Positions 34,472 through 45,017 of a stretch of 64,000 nucleotides of DNA are shown here, piece by piece (position 1 is the stretch's first letter; every line of letters starts with the position of its first letter). Origin of the DNA: Blumeriella jaapii (taxonomy: Eukaryota; Ascomycota; Leotiomycetes; Helotiales; Drepanopezizaceae). The notes under the pieces were generated by a model. That model saw nothing but the letters and a program-made list of their open reading frames with translations, made no database searches and had not been told where the DNA came from. The DNA is taken from NCBI GenBank assembly GCA_009599575.1, contig VWND01000009.1:248001-312000 (forward strand), written 5' to 3'. The translations under genes and the position numbers were made by a program.

Positions 34472-34884
34472 GATTCAAGAGCGGAAAATCGAGCTTGGTA
34501 ACGAGAAGGTTTTCGAGGGTGTATCGGTGATTGGAGACCGTCGGAGCAAGTAGGTGAATGTGTCGATAGAAAGTGTTTCGAATAACAGAGCAAGTGTTTT
34601 TGTGAAGTCGAAGAGATGGTGGTGTTGAAAGGATGGTGGGGTTGGGTTGGGTTGTCACGCGAAGAAAGTCGAGATAAGTTCAGCCGTGCGGCAAGATCCA
34701 TTTCGAGAGAGCCGAGCCTTGTCAGGTTCAACACCACTACAATCCCGTCACCAGATTCACCACCCATAGTGATCTCGTCAAGCAAGATCCCAATCTGTGA
34801 TAGCTTTCAAGCTATAGAGCACACGGCCCTCCATCCGGAAGCTTAGACAGTCTTTTCAATTGATAAGATTCTTAATTGGCAAAG
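34472..34884. promoter_or_regulatory. Shared intergenic region of the divergent rpb4/trs23 pair
   Basis: 413 bp separate the two start codons, so both housekeeping promoters must lie here or overlap into the genes. No individual site is assigned. Confidence 0.6.
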
Positions 34885-35460
34885 ATGTACGTATATATAG
34901 AGCAGAAAGACAGAGACCAGTGCTAAACAAGAAGCAGGGTCGTCTACGCCCTTATAATCATCAACAAAGCCGGCGGTCTAGTCTACCAGCGTGACTTCGC
35001 GGAAGGTCTGAACAAGCTTAACATCAACGATTACCTGGTCCTGGCCGGTACATTTCACGGGTATCTCTCTCTCCCTCCTGCTCTCCTTTATCCTCTCTTC
35101 TCTTCACCAACCAGCAACTGATTCCTTAACACCAGAGTCCATGCCATAACAGCACGCCTCTACCCGCTCTCCAGTCCCTTCACCCCCTCTGCAGACGAGC
35201 GGCCCCTACCACCCTCCGGCATCGAGGTCCTCGAGACGGAGAACTTCCGCCTGCAGTGCTTCCAGACGCTCACCGGCACCAAGTTCTTGCTCTTTACGGA
35301 GCCGCAGCAGCCGAACACGGACAAGGTGCTGCAGGAGATCTATCGGCTGTATGCGGACTACGTGATGAAGAACCCGTTTTATCAGCTCGAGATGCCGGTC
35401 AGGTGTGAGGGCTGGGAGAGGAGGGTGTTGGGCTTTGTGAGGGGCGTCAATTCGCGGTGA
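34885..35460 (+). CDS. trs23: TRAPP complex subunit Trs23 / TRAPPC4 (sybindin family)
   Basis: Exons 34885-34886, 34938-35060 and 35136-35460 (149 aa). The first exon contributes only the AT of the start codon; after a 51-bp intron (GTACGT donor, GCTAAAC branch, GCAG acceptor) the next G completes ATG and gives MVVYALIIINKAGGLVYQRDF, the expected longin-fold start. Intron 2 (75 bp) joins FHG|VHAITARLYPLS. The rest matches sybindin: FRLQCFQTLTGTKFLLFTEP, then EIYRLYADYVMKNPFYQLEMP. Trs23 is a core subunit of TRAPP complexes, which activate Rab1/Ypt1 at the early secretory pathway and autophagosomes. The residual doubt is the split start, since no other in-frame ATG gives this N terminus. Confidence 0.95.
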
Positions 35461-35827
35461 GGAGGGGAAGCTGGCTAGCTATGAAAGGGTGTTGGACCAA
35501 AATCCGGTTTGTCTGCCGTGATGTGTTGTGGAAGAGCGCAATTGGGCAGCATGATGATGAGAGCCTCCTTTGGAGGTTCAGGGAGCCTGGATATGTGCCA
35601 GCCTGGACATGATGATGCCTAATTTGCGCTGAAGGCGTAGGACATGCTTGACAGGAAGAGCAGGAGACAGAGGAGCAAGCCGATGGAGCTTCATCTGCCA
35701 TTCAGTAGCTACATCCAGCTAAATCCCGCCACCACGGCTTCGAGAAAGGCAAAAATGGAAGGCAGAAGGCCTCCTGAGGGCGTATCTAATGTTACAATGT
35801 TACAATCCTCATGCACACCCTCAAATT
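35461..35827. other. Short intergenic between convergent trs23 and rpn10
   Basis: 367 bp of 3' flanks; no gene or repeat seen. Confidence 0.6.
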
Positions 35828-36790
35828 CTATGCCGTATCCATTTTATCCGCGTCGTCATCTTTCTTGTCATCCTTCTTCGCGCTCTCCTCTCCCAGCAGC
35901 GGCGCCCTCTCTCCAGCCTCGTCCTCCTCCTTGATGCCCTCCAGTTTCGCCTTGTCCTTCGCCTCTTGCTCCGCAGCCTCCTTGCTCTGCTTATCCTGCC
36001 TCGCCTTCTCCTCTTCCATACTCATGCGCAGCGCCAGCGCCAATTCGGGGTCCATGCTAGGATCAACGCCGAACTCGAAGTTGTCCCCTGCTCCAGCACC
36101 GTCTCCTCCACCACCACCACCTGAGCTGCCGTCGCCGTTCAGAATCGGGCTCGTGACAAGCTGATCGCTGAGAAGTCCTGGTCCGGGGGGGATGATCGTG
36201 ATGTGAGAGCCGTCAGCGCCCTTGACGTTCTCGTTGAAGGAAGTGAGCTTCTTGGTCGTGTCGTCGTCCAGCTCGCCAAATGCTACGAAGTCGATGGTTA
36301 CGCCACTCTTCTTCATCTTCTTCGCGAGCTTCGTCAGAGACTTCTCATCTTCGGGGATCGGGGAGCAGGTGAAGACGATAATGCGTTGGCGCTGCGACTT
36401 GTTTTGACGGTGCTTGAGAGCAAGCTGTGCTTGTCAGCAATGTTCTGGTGCAACCTGATGTGAAGCTCCGTACACAATGCAGATGGAGAGAGAACATACG
36501 CCTGCGATTTGAATGCCCACAGCCAAATGACTACCGCCACGGATCTTGGTCTTCGTACGATGTAAGCCCTCCAGGATCTTGCCATGGTCCGTCGTTAATG
36601 TCACAAGCACCTCCGGTCCCTTGCCTCCCATGCTCATCAGACCAACGGAGGACTCTGGATTTGCTTGCGTGATGGCGGAGAAGATCAGAGAGACGGCATC
36701 GGCTTGAGCTTCGTATCTGGTGGGAGTGTAGTCGCCGTTCCTGCTGCTTTCGCTGTTGTCCACCACTACCATTACTGCTTCGAGGACCAT
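35828..36790 (-). CDS. rpn10: 26S proteasome regulatory subunit Rpn10 (ubiquitin receptor)
   Basis: Exons 36790-36500 and 36424-35828 (295 aa) with a 75-bp intron (GTATGT donor, TGCTGAC branch, CACAG acceptor) in phase 0. The N-terminal von Willebrand A domain begins MVLEAVMVVVDNSES and retains MSMGGKGPEVLVT, TCSPIPEDE and FVAFGE. The C-terminal ubiquitin-interacting motif is MDPELALALRMSMEEE (about residues 220-236), preceded by a Gly-rich linker and followed by an acidic/Lys-rich tail. Rpn10 sits at the base-lid hinge of the 19S particle and binds polyubiquitin. One UIM is seen, as in yeast. It is divergent from the Borealin gene. Confidence 0.97.
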
Positions 36791-37234
36791 TTTGAAAGTT
36801 TGCCTTCGTCGAGGACTTGCTTGCGGGAGGTGAAGAGAATCTCGTTGCACAAGGCTTTTGTTTGACCTAGGCGGTGTTGTGGTGAGAGTGGTAAGAAAGC
36901 TTCTGAGGAGATGCTCTCAACGTCGTACTTTAGGTAGCTAAGGGTGCGCGTGCCTCCGACCTTGTTGCTGGGACCATGTCGGTCGCAGCTGTTGCTTAGC
37001 GTTGCCTTTAGCGGCCCCGAGGTTTTGGCGTTGTTTACGTCGTCGACGTTCGACGTTCGACCCGCGAGCTGGACCTTCGAACTTCACCACCAACAACTAT
37101 CGACAATTGCTTTAACAACTCGTCCTTTTTGCTTTGCACTGCTATCAGCCAGTCTCATCACGCCAAACGCGCCTAACCCCCAACTCCCACTTCCAAAGAC
37201 TCCCAACCCGAACACCATCCCCCAATCTCGCGAC
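36791..37234. promoter_or_regulatory. Shared intergenic region of the divergent rpn10/nbl1 pair
   Basis: 444 bp between the two start codons; both promoters are expected here. It contains a CGTCGTCGACGTTCGACGTTCGAC repeat-like stretch (about 37040-37062). No specific factor site is assigned. Confidence 0.55.
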
Positions 37235-38435
37235 ATGGCTCCGACGCGCTCCAAGAAGCCCAAGTCCACTGAATCAACAGGCTCTGTTGATATCCAGAAG
37301 TTCCCCGTACCGCCTCAGATGATTCCCACGAAGACGCGAAGCCCGGCTCGGACACCTCCAAACAATAGAAGCCCGATCAAGAAGCAGAAGATGGGTATCA
37401 CCTTGGCGCAGAAGCAGGCATTGATAGACAACCTTCAACTCGAGAGTACGCTTACTTCGGGATAACATTTGCGCACCAGCTAATTCTTGCAGTCACGGAA
37501 CGCGCCAGAAAACTACGCGCCCAGTACAATCTTCAAGCTCAAGGACTGAAGACGCGTATCGAGATCCGGGTCAATCGCATTCCCATGGCCCTGCGACGAG
37601 CAAAGATGGGAGATCTGTTGATCAAATACAGCGAGAATGCCAAACTAGCAGCTGCATCGTCAAAGATCAACTCTCCGCAAAAGAGCCTGTTGCAAGCCTC
37701 ACAACTCCTCCCGCCTCAGCCCATCGCCACAACGGGCAGCGAAGCGCCTGAGGTACATCCCTCCCTTCGCACGCCACAAGAAGCAGCACACTAATAATAC
37801 GCAGCGACAGCATCTCCACCGACAAAGAGAACGCCGACATCGAGAATCCGAAGAAACGCGTCCACGGCGTGCCCATTCCACCAGCTCGCACCACTTCCAA
37901 AGTCGGGCCTTCAGCCGTCCTCTCCCCCCGCTCGGCAAACTCCCGTACCCTCCCTCAGTCACCCATCCGCCCCCCGCCCACCAAGTCCTTTCTCGCGCGC
38001 CCAGTCTCTCCGCTCAAGCCGATGGCGCCCCAGCAAGCAGGAGGCGCAGCCAGCATGTTAACGAGCATGGTGGAGAGAGCCAAGAGTACGCGCGCGGGTG
38101 CCACGCGCAAGGTCACTGCTGGGAAAGCTGCTCCTGTCGCTGCAGGAGCTGGAAGAGGACGTCGAGTTGCGCCGCCTGCTGCGGCGCCGTCAAGAATGGG
38201 GAGGGGGAGAGCGAGTACGATTAGTGAGAGCAGCGAGGCGAGTAATGCTACGATCGTAAAGAAGCCCACTCAGCTTGCTGCTCCGGTGGCGGCGAAGAAG
38301 CCAGCGGTCAAGAAGACGGTCATGAGTACGCTGAAGGGGATGGGTAGCAAGAAGACGGCGGCTGCGACCAACAAGGCTCCTACGGCTACTGCTGCTGCGC
38401 CTGCTGGAGGGAGGATTTTGAGGAAGAGGAACTAG
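37235..38435 (+). CDS. nbl1: Borealin / Nbl1 chromosomal passenger complex subunit
   Basis: Exon 1 (37235-37445) and exon 2 (from 37493) are joined by a clean 47-bp intron (GTACGC...GCTAATTCTTGCAG). The N-terminal Borealin helix is then complete: GITLAQKQALIDNLQLEITERARKLR and RIEIRVNRIPMALRRAKMGDLL, the segment that bundles with survivin and INCENP. A final exon to the stop at 38435 encodes a basic, disordered Ala/Pro/Lys-rich tail with GRASTISESSEASN and ends RILRKRN. The exon 2/3 junction is unresolved: the best-looking intron (37753-37804) leaves the tail out of frame, and an in-frame alternative (37753-37829) uses a weak GAG acceptor. The protein is about 300 aa. Yeast Nbl1 is only about 73 aa, so the long tail is typical of filamentous fungi. 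Confidence 0.85.
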
Positions 38436-38894
38436 GGCGGTATCGAGAATGTTGCACAAGGGAGCCTCTGATCCTTGTCTGATTGGGGCCTGAAGGTCGT
38501 GTTGGAATGTTTAGCGGTTGGAGTAGGGAGTATGTGTGGGTAAGGGTCTGGGTACTGAATGGATATGAATGAAGAACGTTTGTTATTGCCAGCTGTCCTA
38601 GAAAATCCTGTGCTCCTCTTCCATGCTCTCGATATCTCCCACCTCACACAAGCTGTGATTTACATTCTGGACATCGTCGGGCTGCAAACAGCTGCGGTTG
38701 TGATTTGGAGTGGACACCTGCATACGAAGCATGCTTCACGGACAGTGAAACCCGCGCTGAAGGACATGCGAAAAAGACCTCATCGTGTCCAATTCTGGGC
38801 CTCAAATGGCAACATCTGGCATCTCTCGTATGCCCTCATATTACTCCCCTTCCCCTCCCTCTCATCGCTCCCTCTTCGCATCCCCCCTGCCTCA
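38436..38894. other. Intergenic between convergent nbl1 and tma22
   Basis: 459 bp of 3' flanking DNA; no gene or repeat recognised. Confidence 0.55.
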
Positions 38895-39916
38895 TCACAC
38901 TATCGGCGGCGCAGCCTTCTTCTTCTTATCCTCCACCAGCTCGATGTTGTCCTCGGGGATGACCGGGTACTTCTCCAGCAGGAACTCCTCAATCTCCTCG
39001 CTCACATCGCCCTGCACCACGATCTCCTCGCCGCCGCTCGCAACCTTCGTCACCGAGGAGCCCGTCGCGAATTTCTTGCCCAGGTCCTTGGCGACCTTCT
39101 TGTTCTCGAGCGAGAAGGCCTCGAGGCCTGTGACTGTGGTGACGAATTTGCGCTGCCGGGCACGGGGAGGTCAGCAAGATTAATCCATGTGGGTTGTAAG
39201 CTGTGCCTGCTGGTCATTGGGGAGAGAGGGCAAGTCGTGGTGGGTGTAGTGTACGTTGGGGGGGAGGCGGGGGAAAACGCACCTTATTCCTCTCCACTCT
39301 CTTGATGATGACCTTCGAGCTCTTGATCGTGGCGGCCTGCTTCGCCTCCGCGGCCTCGGCTTTCAGCGCTTTCTTGTGGGCGTCTTTCTCGGCGCGCTTT
39401 TGGGCGTCGACGGAGAGGGAGGACGTTGCTGCTGCGAGGGCATCTGTTATGTGGCTTTGCATCAGCACTGCTTCTTCCTTCCCTCATGCCCTCTCTACCA
39501 AGCCTTTATCCTCGATATAACATGGAAAGCTTTTTGTCAACAGAGAGGGTAAGACATACCATCCGAGTACAATCTCTCGGACATGTCCTTATGGTTCTTC
39601 TCCAGCCAGTCCTGGCATTTCTTCACCGTGCCGCCGAACTCGCAATACTACTTCCTCATCTAGTCAGCACATCCCTCTGCCTCGATGGGTATTTCCTTCG
39701 CCCTCTTAATCCCTTGTTCTCTCGGGTTTTATCTCTGTCTGGAGAGAGCGTACCTCAGGTGGTAATGAGCACACTTCAAGCGTATGTTAGCTGCTGGATG
39801 GAGGGGCAGTGGAGGGGCAGGGCAGGCTCTGCTTCAATTGGGTGTGACGTACCGCCGCAGTATACTACGGACCTGGATTGGGGCTCGAGGAACCCGTCTT
39901 GCTCTGTATCTGCCAT
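38895..39916 (-). CDS. tma22: Translation machinery-associated protein 22 (DENR homologue, SUI1 domain)
   Basis: Five exons: 39916-39853, 39773-39754, 39647-39560, 39443-39283 and 39152-38895 (196 aa). All four junctions keep frame: CGG|VCSLPPE, E|YCEFGG, YSD|DALAA and RNK|RKFVTT. Exon 2 is only 20 nt. The N-terminal zinc-binding region holds VVYCGGVCSLPPEYCEFGG, and the C-terminal SUI1/eIF1-like fold includes IIKRVERNKRKFVTTVTGLE. Tma22/DENR acts with Tma20/MCT-1 to release deacylated tRNA and recycle 40S subunits after termination, and to promote reinitiation. The length and order match the yeast protein (198 aa). Confidence 0.96.
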
Positions 39917-40499
39917 CTTGTGGTATGGTGTTGTTGTTTGGTTGAAAGCGGGTTGATGTGTGTAGGGGTCTTCGTCTTGAAGCTTTCGGGGGGGGGTGGA
40001 GTGGTGGGGGCGGGGTGCTGGGACGCGCTAGTGGGCCGCATCTGTATTCTCTCTGCGTGACTCTGGTTCGGGCACAACTTCTGATTTCAACTTTTTCACT
40101 CCTTAATTGCTCAGGAGAAATATTGCACGAATTTCAGTAGAAGAGACACTGCAACTGTGTATGTTATTGTGTTTGAGAGATGTTTGAGAGAAAGCAAATA
40201 AAGCTCATCGTATGACAGTAAAGTGATTAAGTAGCTCCGGCTTACTTGGAGACTTTAACAACGTGACGGGAACTATGGAAAAGGTATCGGGCACCTATTT
40301 CAAGGTGCTCGAAGAAGTTTGGTTCTAACTTCATTGCAGCGACAGACATGGCATATTTACGATTAAAACGACAAGTTTCATGCCTAATACTCAATCTGAT
40401 TGTACAGTACCGGCTCGGCTAATTTCAGGGCCACTACCTGTACTGTGTTGACTTACAAAATTCTTAGATCTGCGGTTGAGAAAATCAGTTCCTCGTCAG
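39917..40499. other. Intergenic
   Basis: Promoter side of tma22 and 3' side of the ammonium-transporter pseudogene. No gene is recognised; a GTACAGTACCGG motif occurs near 40404. Confidence 0.5.
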
Positions 40500-41345
40500 T
40501 CTACGTTACCTTGGAGTGAAACATAGGGTGGGCTTCACCCCGTTGAATGCGAACCATCCACATCAGATGAGTACTGCCCCAGAACCAGCAGAATAGGATT
40601 GTGAGGTTTGTTAGGTTACTTCCCTCGAAGGAACTCACAATTTTGGTCTTTGCGTGGATCCTGTATAGGGACCCCTGTGAGAGCGGCAAATCCGTGATCA
40701 GGACCGGAGTCAGCAATATCATAGATGCCAAACTTGAAAAGCCATCCTGATGAGTTCCATTCCCAGTGCTGTGACTGTTAGCTCAACATTTTCTTACAAT
40801 TTAAGTGATTCTTCTTACGGCAAGATTATCAAAAGTCAGTACAGCTAGGACCCAAACAGCCGCGTTCCAACATGGCGCTAACAACGATCGTGGCCGAAGT
40901 CGTAACGAATGTGAATCCAAAGGCCGCGTACACGATGTCAGGTATTTCTAGATTGGCCAAACTCGGCTGCGTAAGCATATTGTGCAAATCGCCGGGAGAC
41001 AGATTGCCGATCATCGGATTAATGCTGTGGGGTTAAACATCAAGTAGCCATAAGCCCAGAGATGAATGCAGCAAGCGCAGGCACAGAACCGAAATTTGGA
41101 ATATCATGGTGAAAGCTGACTTGCAACGACGCGTGCCAGCGTAAAGAAAGTCAATTGCAGAGGTAATGTACTTCGATGATTGTTAGTGTGTCGAAGCTCT
41201 TACTTAAAAGAGGAGGCATGCCAGCACAAGGCCTACAGATGTGTAGCCAGCACAGATCTCCCTGTTCATTGTTAGTCTCTGGCGAGAGATCCGCTTTGTA
41301 CTTGCTATACCTTGTCATACAGCGCGTTCAGATCCTGTGTGAAAG
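40500..41345 (-). pseudogene. Degraded ammonium transporter (Mep/Amt family)
   Basis: On the minus strand, pieces of an ammonium permease lie in correct order but different frames. LYDKGDLCWLHIC follows a still-typical intron (41318-41273 area, CTAACAATGAACAG acceptor). Then come FLYAGTRRCKSAFTMI (about 41140-41090), IPDIVYAAFGF, TTSATIVVSAMLERG (about 40950-40840), WNSSGWLFKFG with DHGFAALTGVPIQ after another intron-like GTAAGA...GAGCTAACAGTCACAG (about 40823-40760), and a degraded WFGFNGG-like segment near 40580-40540. Family landmarks such as YAGLARRKS and SATIVV-AER are recognisable, but single-base losses and in-frame stops interrupt the frame and the C-terminal half is missing. Ammonium permeases move NH4+/NH3 across the plasma membrane; this copy cannot. 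Confidence 0.7.
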
Positions 41346-44300
41346 AGTCAGTTCTTAAATTTTCCCGGGTAGTCCGGCCATTCAGTCACAGGAATAATAG
41401 CTGCCATCTCTCCTCGCCTGGACGGCGATTGATAAGCACCAGCATAGGTAGACCGAGAGGTTAGTCTCGGAAATATCTCGTCAGTATTCGATTTCTTTTC
41501 TAGAGCCCAAGAAAGAAAGTTGACACCAGGTCGGCAGGATCTATGAAGTTTGATTGACGACATCTCAGCTCAACTCGTGACGCCCAACCAATACATCGGA
41601 ATCCGATACTCACGATCTTGAACGTACAGAATATCTTGTGCGCCGACAAGCAAGATTAAGTCATCGACAACCCTAAAAATAGGAGCGGTGCATCATAATA
41701 TTTGTGAAGGCTGCGTGTGTGGGTGACTTTCGGGAAGATCTTGAAGGCCGTTTAGTGAGGCCATTTGGCGTCTACCATTAGAACTTGAGTACGAGAGTAC
41801 AACTTCATGATTCATACTGTACAGTACTATTAAACCGCTTAATGCTGCCCTGCTACTTGTACTTGGCAGGTCTTGGTGTATCTTGGCCAACCATGAGACT
41901 TGAAGCTTTTGGTGTATCAACTCCCATGGCTCTGGAGCAGTAGATTTTCCTACAGTACGAAAGGCTACTTACCCCTACGATAGCGATGAAGCGTAGAATT
42001 TGCCATAAAACATATCACGAAAGAATCGGTTTTCATTCTTTTTCAAAGAAATGAACGAATGGAAACATAATTGATGTTTTTTTCCACAACGGCTTGGCGG
42101 CTAAGCATAAACTCGGAAGCGAGAAATCTTGGGGAGCCGAGACGGCCATAGTGTTAGCGCTCCAGAGTCATACGGAGGAACATGATGGGCATGTGAACTT
42201 TACGCACATCCAAGTTACAACAATTTGAGCTCTTATCTGCCTCGGCTTTTTGGCTCCAGCAGGTTGAATTGCTCGGTCTTGAAGCGCTTGGATTCTTGAG
42301 CCTGACCAATATGTAAGCATTAACGGTAGGTTGCAACTTGGCGTAAGGGTTACACTATCATTCAGGTTGGAACCAGAGGTCGATTGCAACATTGATGAGA
42401 TAAAGCTCAAACAGGAGATGACAACTCGGATGCATAGTCTTGACCATTGCTTGACAACCTTGCCAAGAATCTGGCCAGTGAAGACGGGTCTCTGAGCCTG
42501 TACGAGGCGTTGGCTACAAAGCTTCGGTATTTCAACAGTTATCTGAAAAGCCGATCAGAAACGCCAGCTTCTAAGCTGAATCAAAAAGTGTATTCGGCAC
42601 CGCAACGCACTGATGTACGACCGGCCATGTACGCTTACGATTTGCAAGACTTTCTACGATTTACGATTTGCGAGCGCCGCATTTTGTTTTACGACTTACG
42701 TTTCTGGTCACAATTGCGATCAAGAAAACGCGTCCTACTGTATAAATATCCCCGTCGCGTGAAGTTTTCGATTTCGAATATTACGACAATATTTTTTTTG
42801 ATTGGCAGATACTACGAAGGAAAGACGTCGCCACGGCTTGAAAAAACGGAAAGAGTTTGATGCGTAATAAAGTGACTCGCTGTTTCGCAATATTGAGAGA
42901 GAACGTTTATGCGTGGATCAAAACGACCCTCGTGAAAAAGTACATCGAATTTATGTAATTCATGCGATCGCTAGGGCCAGTTTATTGACGATAAGCATTC
43001 GCCGCATTGAGAAAAGATTTGTAGAAGAAAATTTCAACGTTATTTGTATCTCCTGAAGTTTTCTTATTGCTTCACTTCGAATGATTATTTTCGGTACTCA
43101 TCTTTAATTGAATTCATTTCGCTCATGAAAGAAGGGCTCAAATAGCGGACCTTCTTAGTCATTCATTTCTTTATATCACTGCTTACTCGAGGGTCTTTTG
43201 TGTGTAAAAAATCCCTAGCTGAGCACGTCTATAATGCCCTCTGGGAGGCTCACTGGCCCCTCCAGACGTTAAATAATATCATCATCATCATAATTGCCAA
43301 GAACGTGCATAAATGTAAGGAGTGGTGTCTAGGTACAAAGACTGCGGCTTTTCATCGCAAATACCCTAGCGACTATGGTTATGGAAAGAACGTCTTAATT
43401 TAAGCCCCAGTATGAACCTTGGAGAGTGGCGACAGATTTGTGGGAGCTGGATTCTGGAATCCGAGCCAGTGACGGTCGAACTCTCCATTTTGGTCAGACG
43501 CATCCGGAGTGACATTGGACCACCGAAAAGTAAGAAAACCTCACCTCAAATGAGGTTTCTTGCCCTTTCGAAATGGGGGAGATTTCGTGGCTGTCACATG
43601 ATGTCAGGAGTCTCTCAGAATGCATATAGCCTGCGTTTGCAACCTAGAACAGCTTCTTCATCAGACAAGAGATTACAACCAAATACGACTGCATTGCACT
43701 GTAGCATTTAGCCCGTCTCACCGCCCCCCCATCTGTGTAACCGACAGAAATAGAAAAGGCTATGGAGTCTGTAGCAACAACGTTCGAGAGCCGCGTTCTT
43801 GAAAAAAAAATCTACAAAGAATGATGCGCAGCTTGGTCATGGCCATCCTTCCAACGCGGTCAAAACAACGCTAAAATTAAGCGAGCTAGCCCCTAAGATT
43901 CGGTCCGTATCAAAACAACAATCTATATCTGCCAAGCTCATCCGAGGCGAGCCGGCCCGGCAGATAGCAAACGTCAGACGACATTGGTAGGCATGAATTG
44001 AAAGATCTCAGCTAGTTTTGATCGCCATAGGGTCCGCTGTCTTCTGTTTGCCCAGGCTAGCGGGAGTTTCACACATGAGGCATGTCATGTTTAGGGTCCA
44101 GGATTGTCAACCAAAGTAAGTTACGGACATTTTCAAATAATCCCGACTATTGGCTGATTGTGTACTTACGAACTGCGGTCTTTTGCGAGTATCGCTTAGC
44201 GTATGCAGCTGTTCATTCTCAGGATGTTTCCATTAAGTGGCTCTTCTGTACGACCCAGCACACAAACTGGCGCCTCTTGTGTCAGTCTGGACGCTGGAAT

Positions 44301-45017
44301 AGAGCAAAGTCTCACGGCTCATCCCTGCAGCAGTTCGATAACCCACCACGTGTCTATTCACACTTCGTCACGACTTTTCTACAGTTAAGATAACTTTCAT
44401 CGTGACGGCATGACGTCACACCCAGGACGATCCGAATCGCAGTTACAAGTCCATCAAACTGTCGATTTACAGCCTACCATAGCCTAAATTAAGCAGTCTG
44501 AGGTCCAGTTTGACAAGGTCAGATCGTCGTCTTAGAGGCGGTGGCCAATTGATCGGGCAACATGTAACCTTAGATCAATGCCTTCGACCAATGTGAGAAG
44601 GCTTAAAGTTGGCGCCAAGCTCTTGGGACTATTTGGTATAGCATGGACTCTGATGTCTTGGCCCAGAAACGTTGTAAGTATCGATGGCTGTGAAATGTGG
44701 AAATGGCAAGCATCTCCAGACGAGTTTCACGAATTCCGAAATGTGCCATGAGTGATTTCCGGAAAATGTCGTTTCTCACGACAGGTTTGTTGAAGCACGT
44801 GTTCTCGATTTCTACTGATATACAGCTCCTGGCCTCTCCGTCTCTGTTGGTATTCCATACCTTTTTCTTTCCTTTTTTCGTTGCTCTCTGTTTTTTATTC
44901 ACCTGCTGAGCCAGTCTCAAATTGCGTTATTTTCTCTGCTGGCCAGACTTCTTTCGAAAGGATTAATAAATACGACGAGACCAAAATTCTCGAGCTACAC
45001 GCTTTACACCCGCAAAA
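41346..45017. other. Gene-poor tract, no supported gene
   Basis: Only short or compositionally odd frames. A local cluster of ACGATTTGC/ACGATTTACG-type short repeats occurs at about 42636-42720. The N-terminal part of the ammonium-transporter pseudogene may reach slightly into this region. No RNA gene or transposon end was recognised. Confidence 0.5.
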
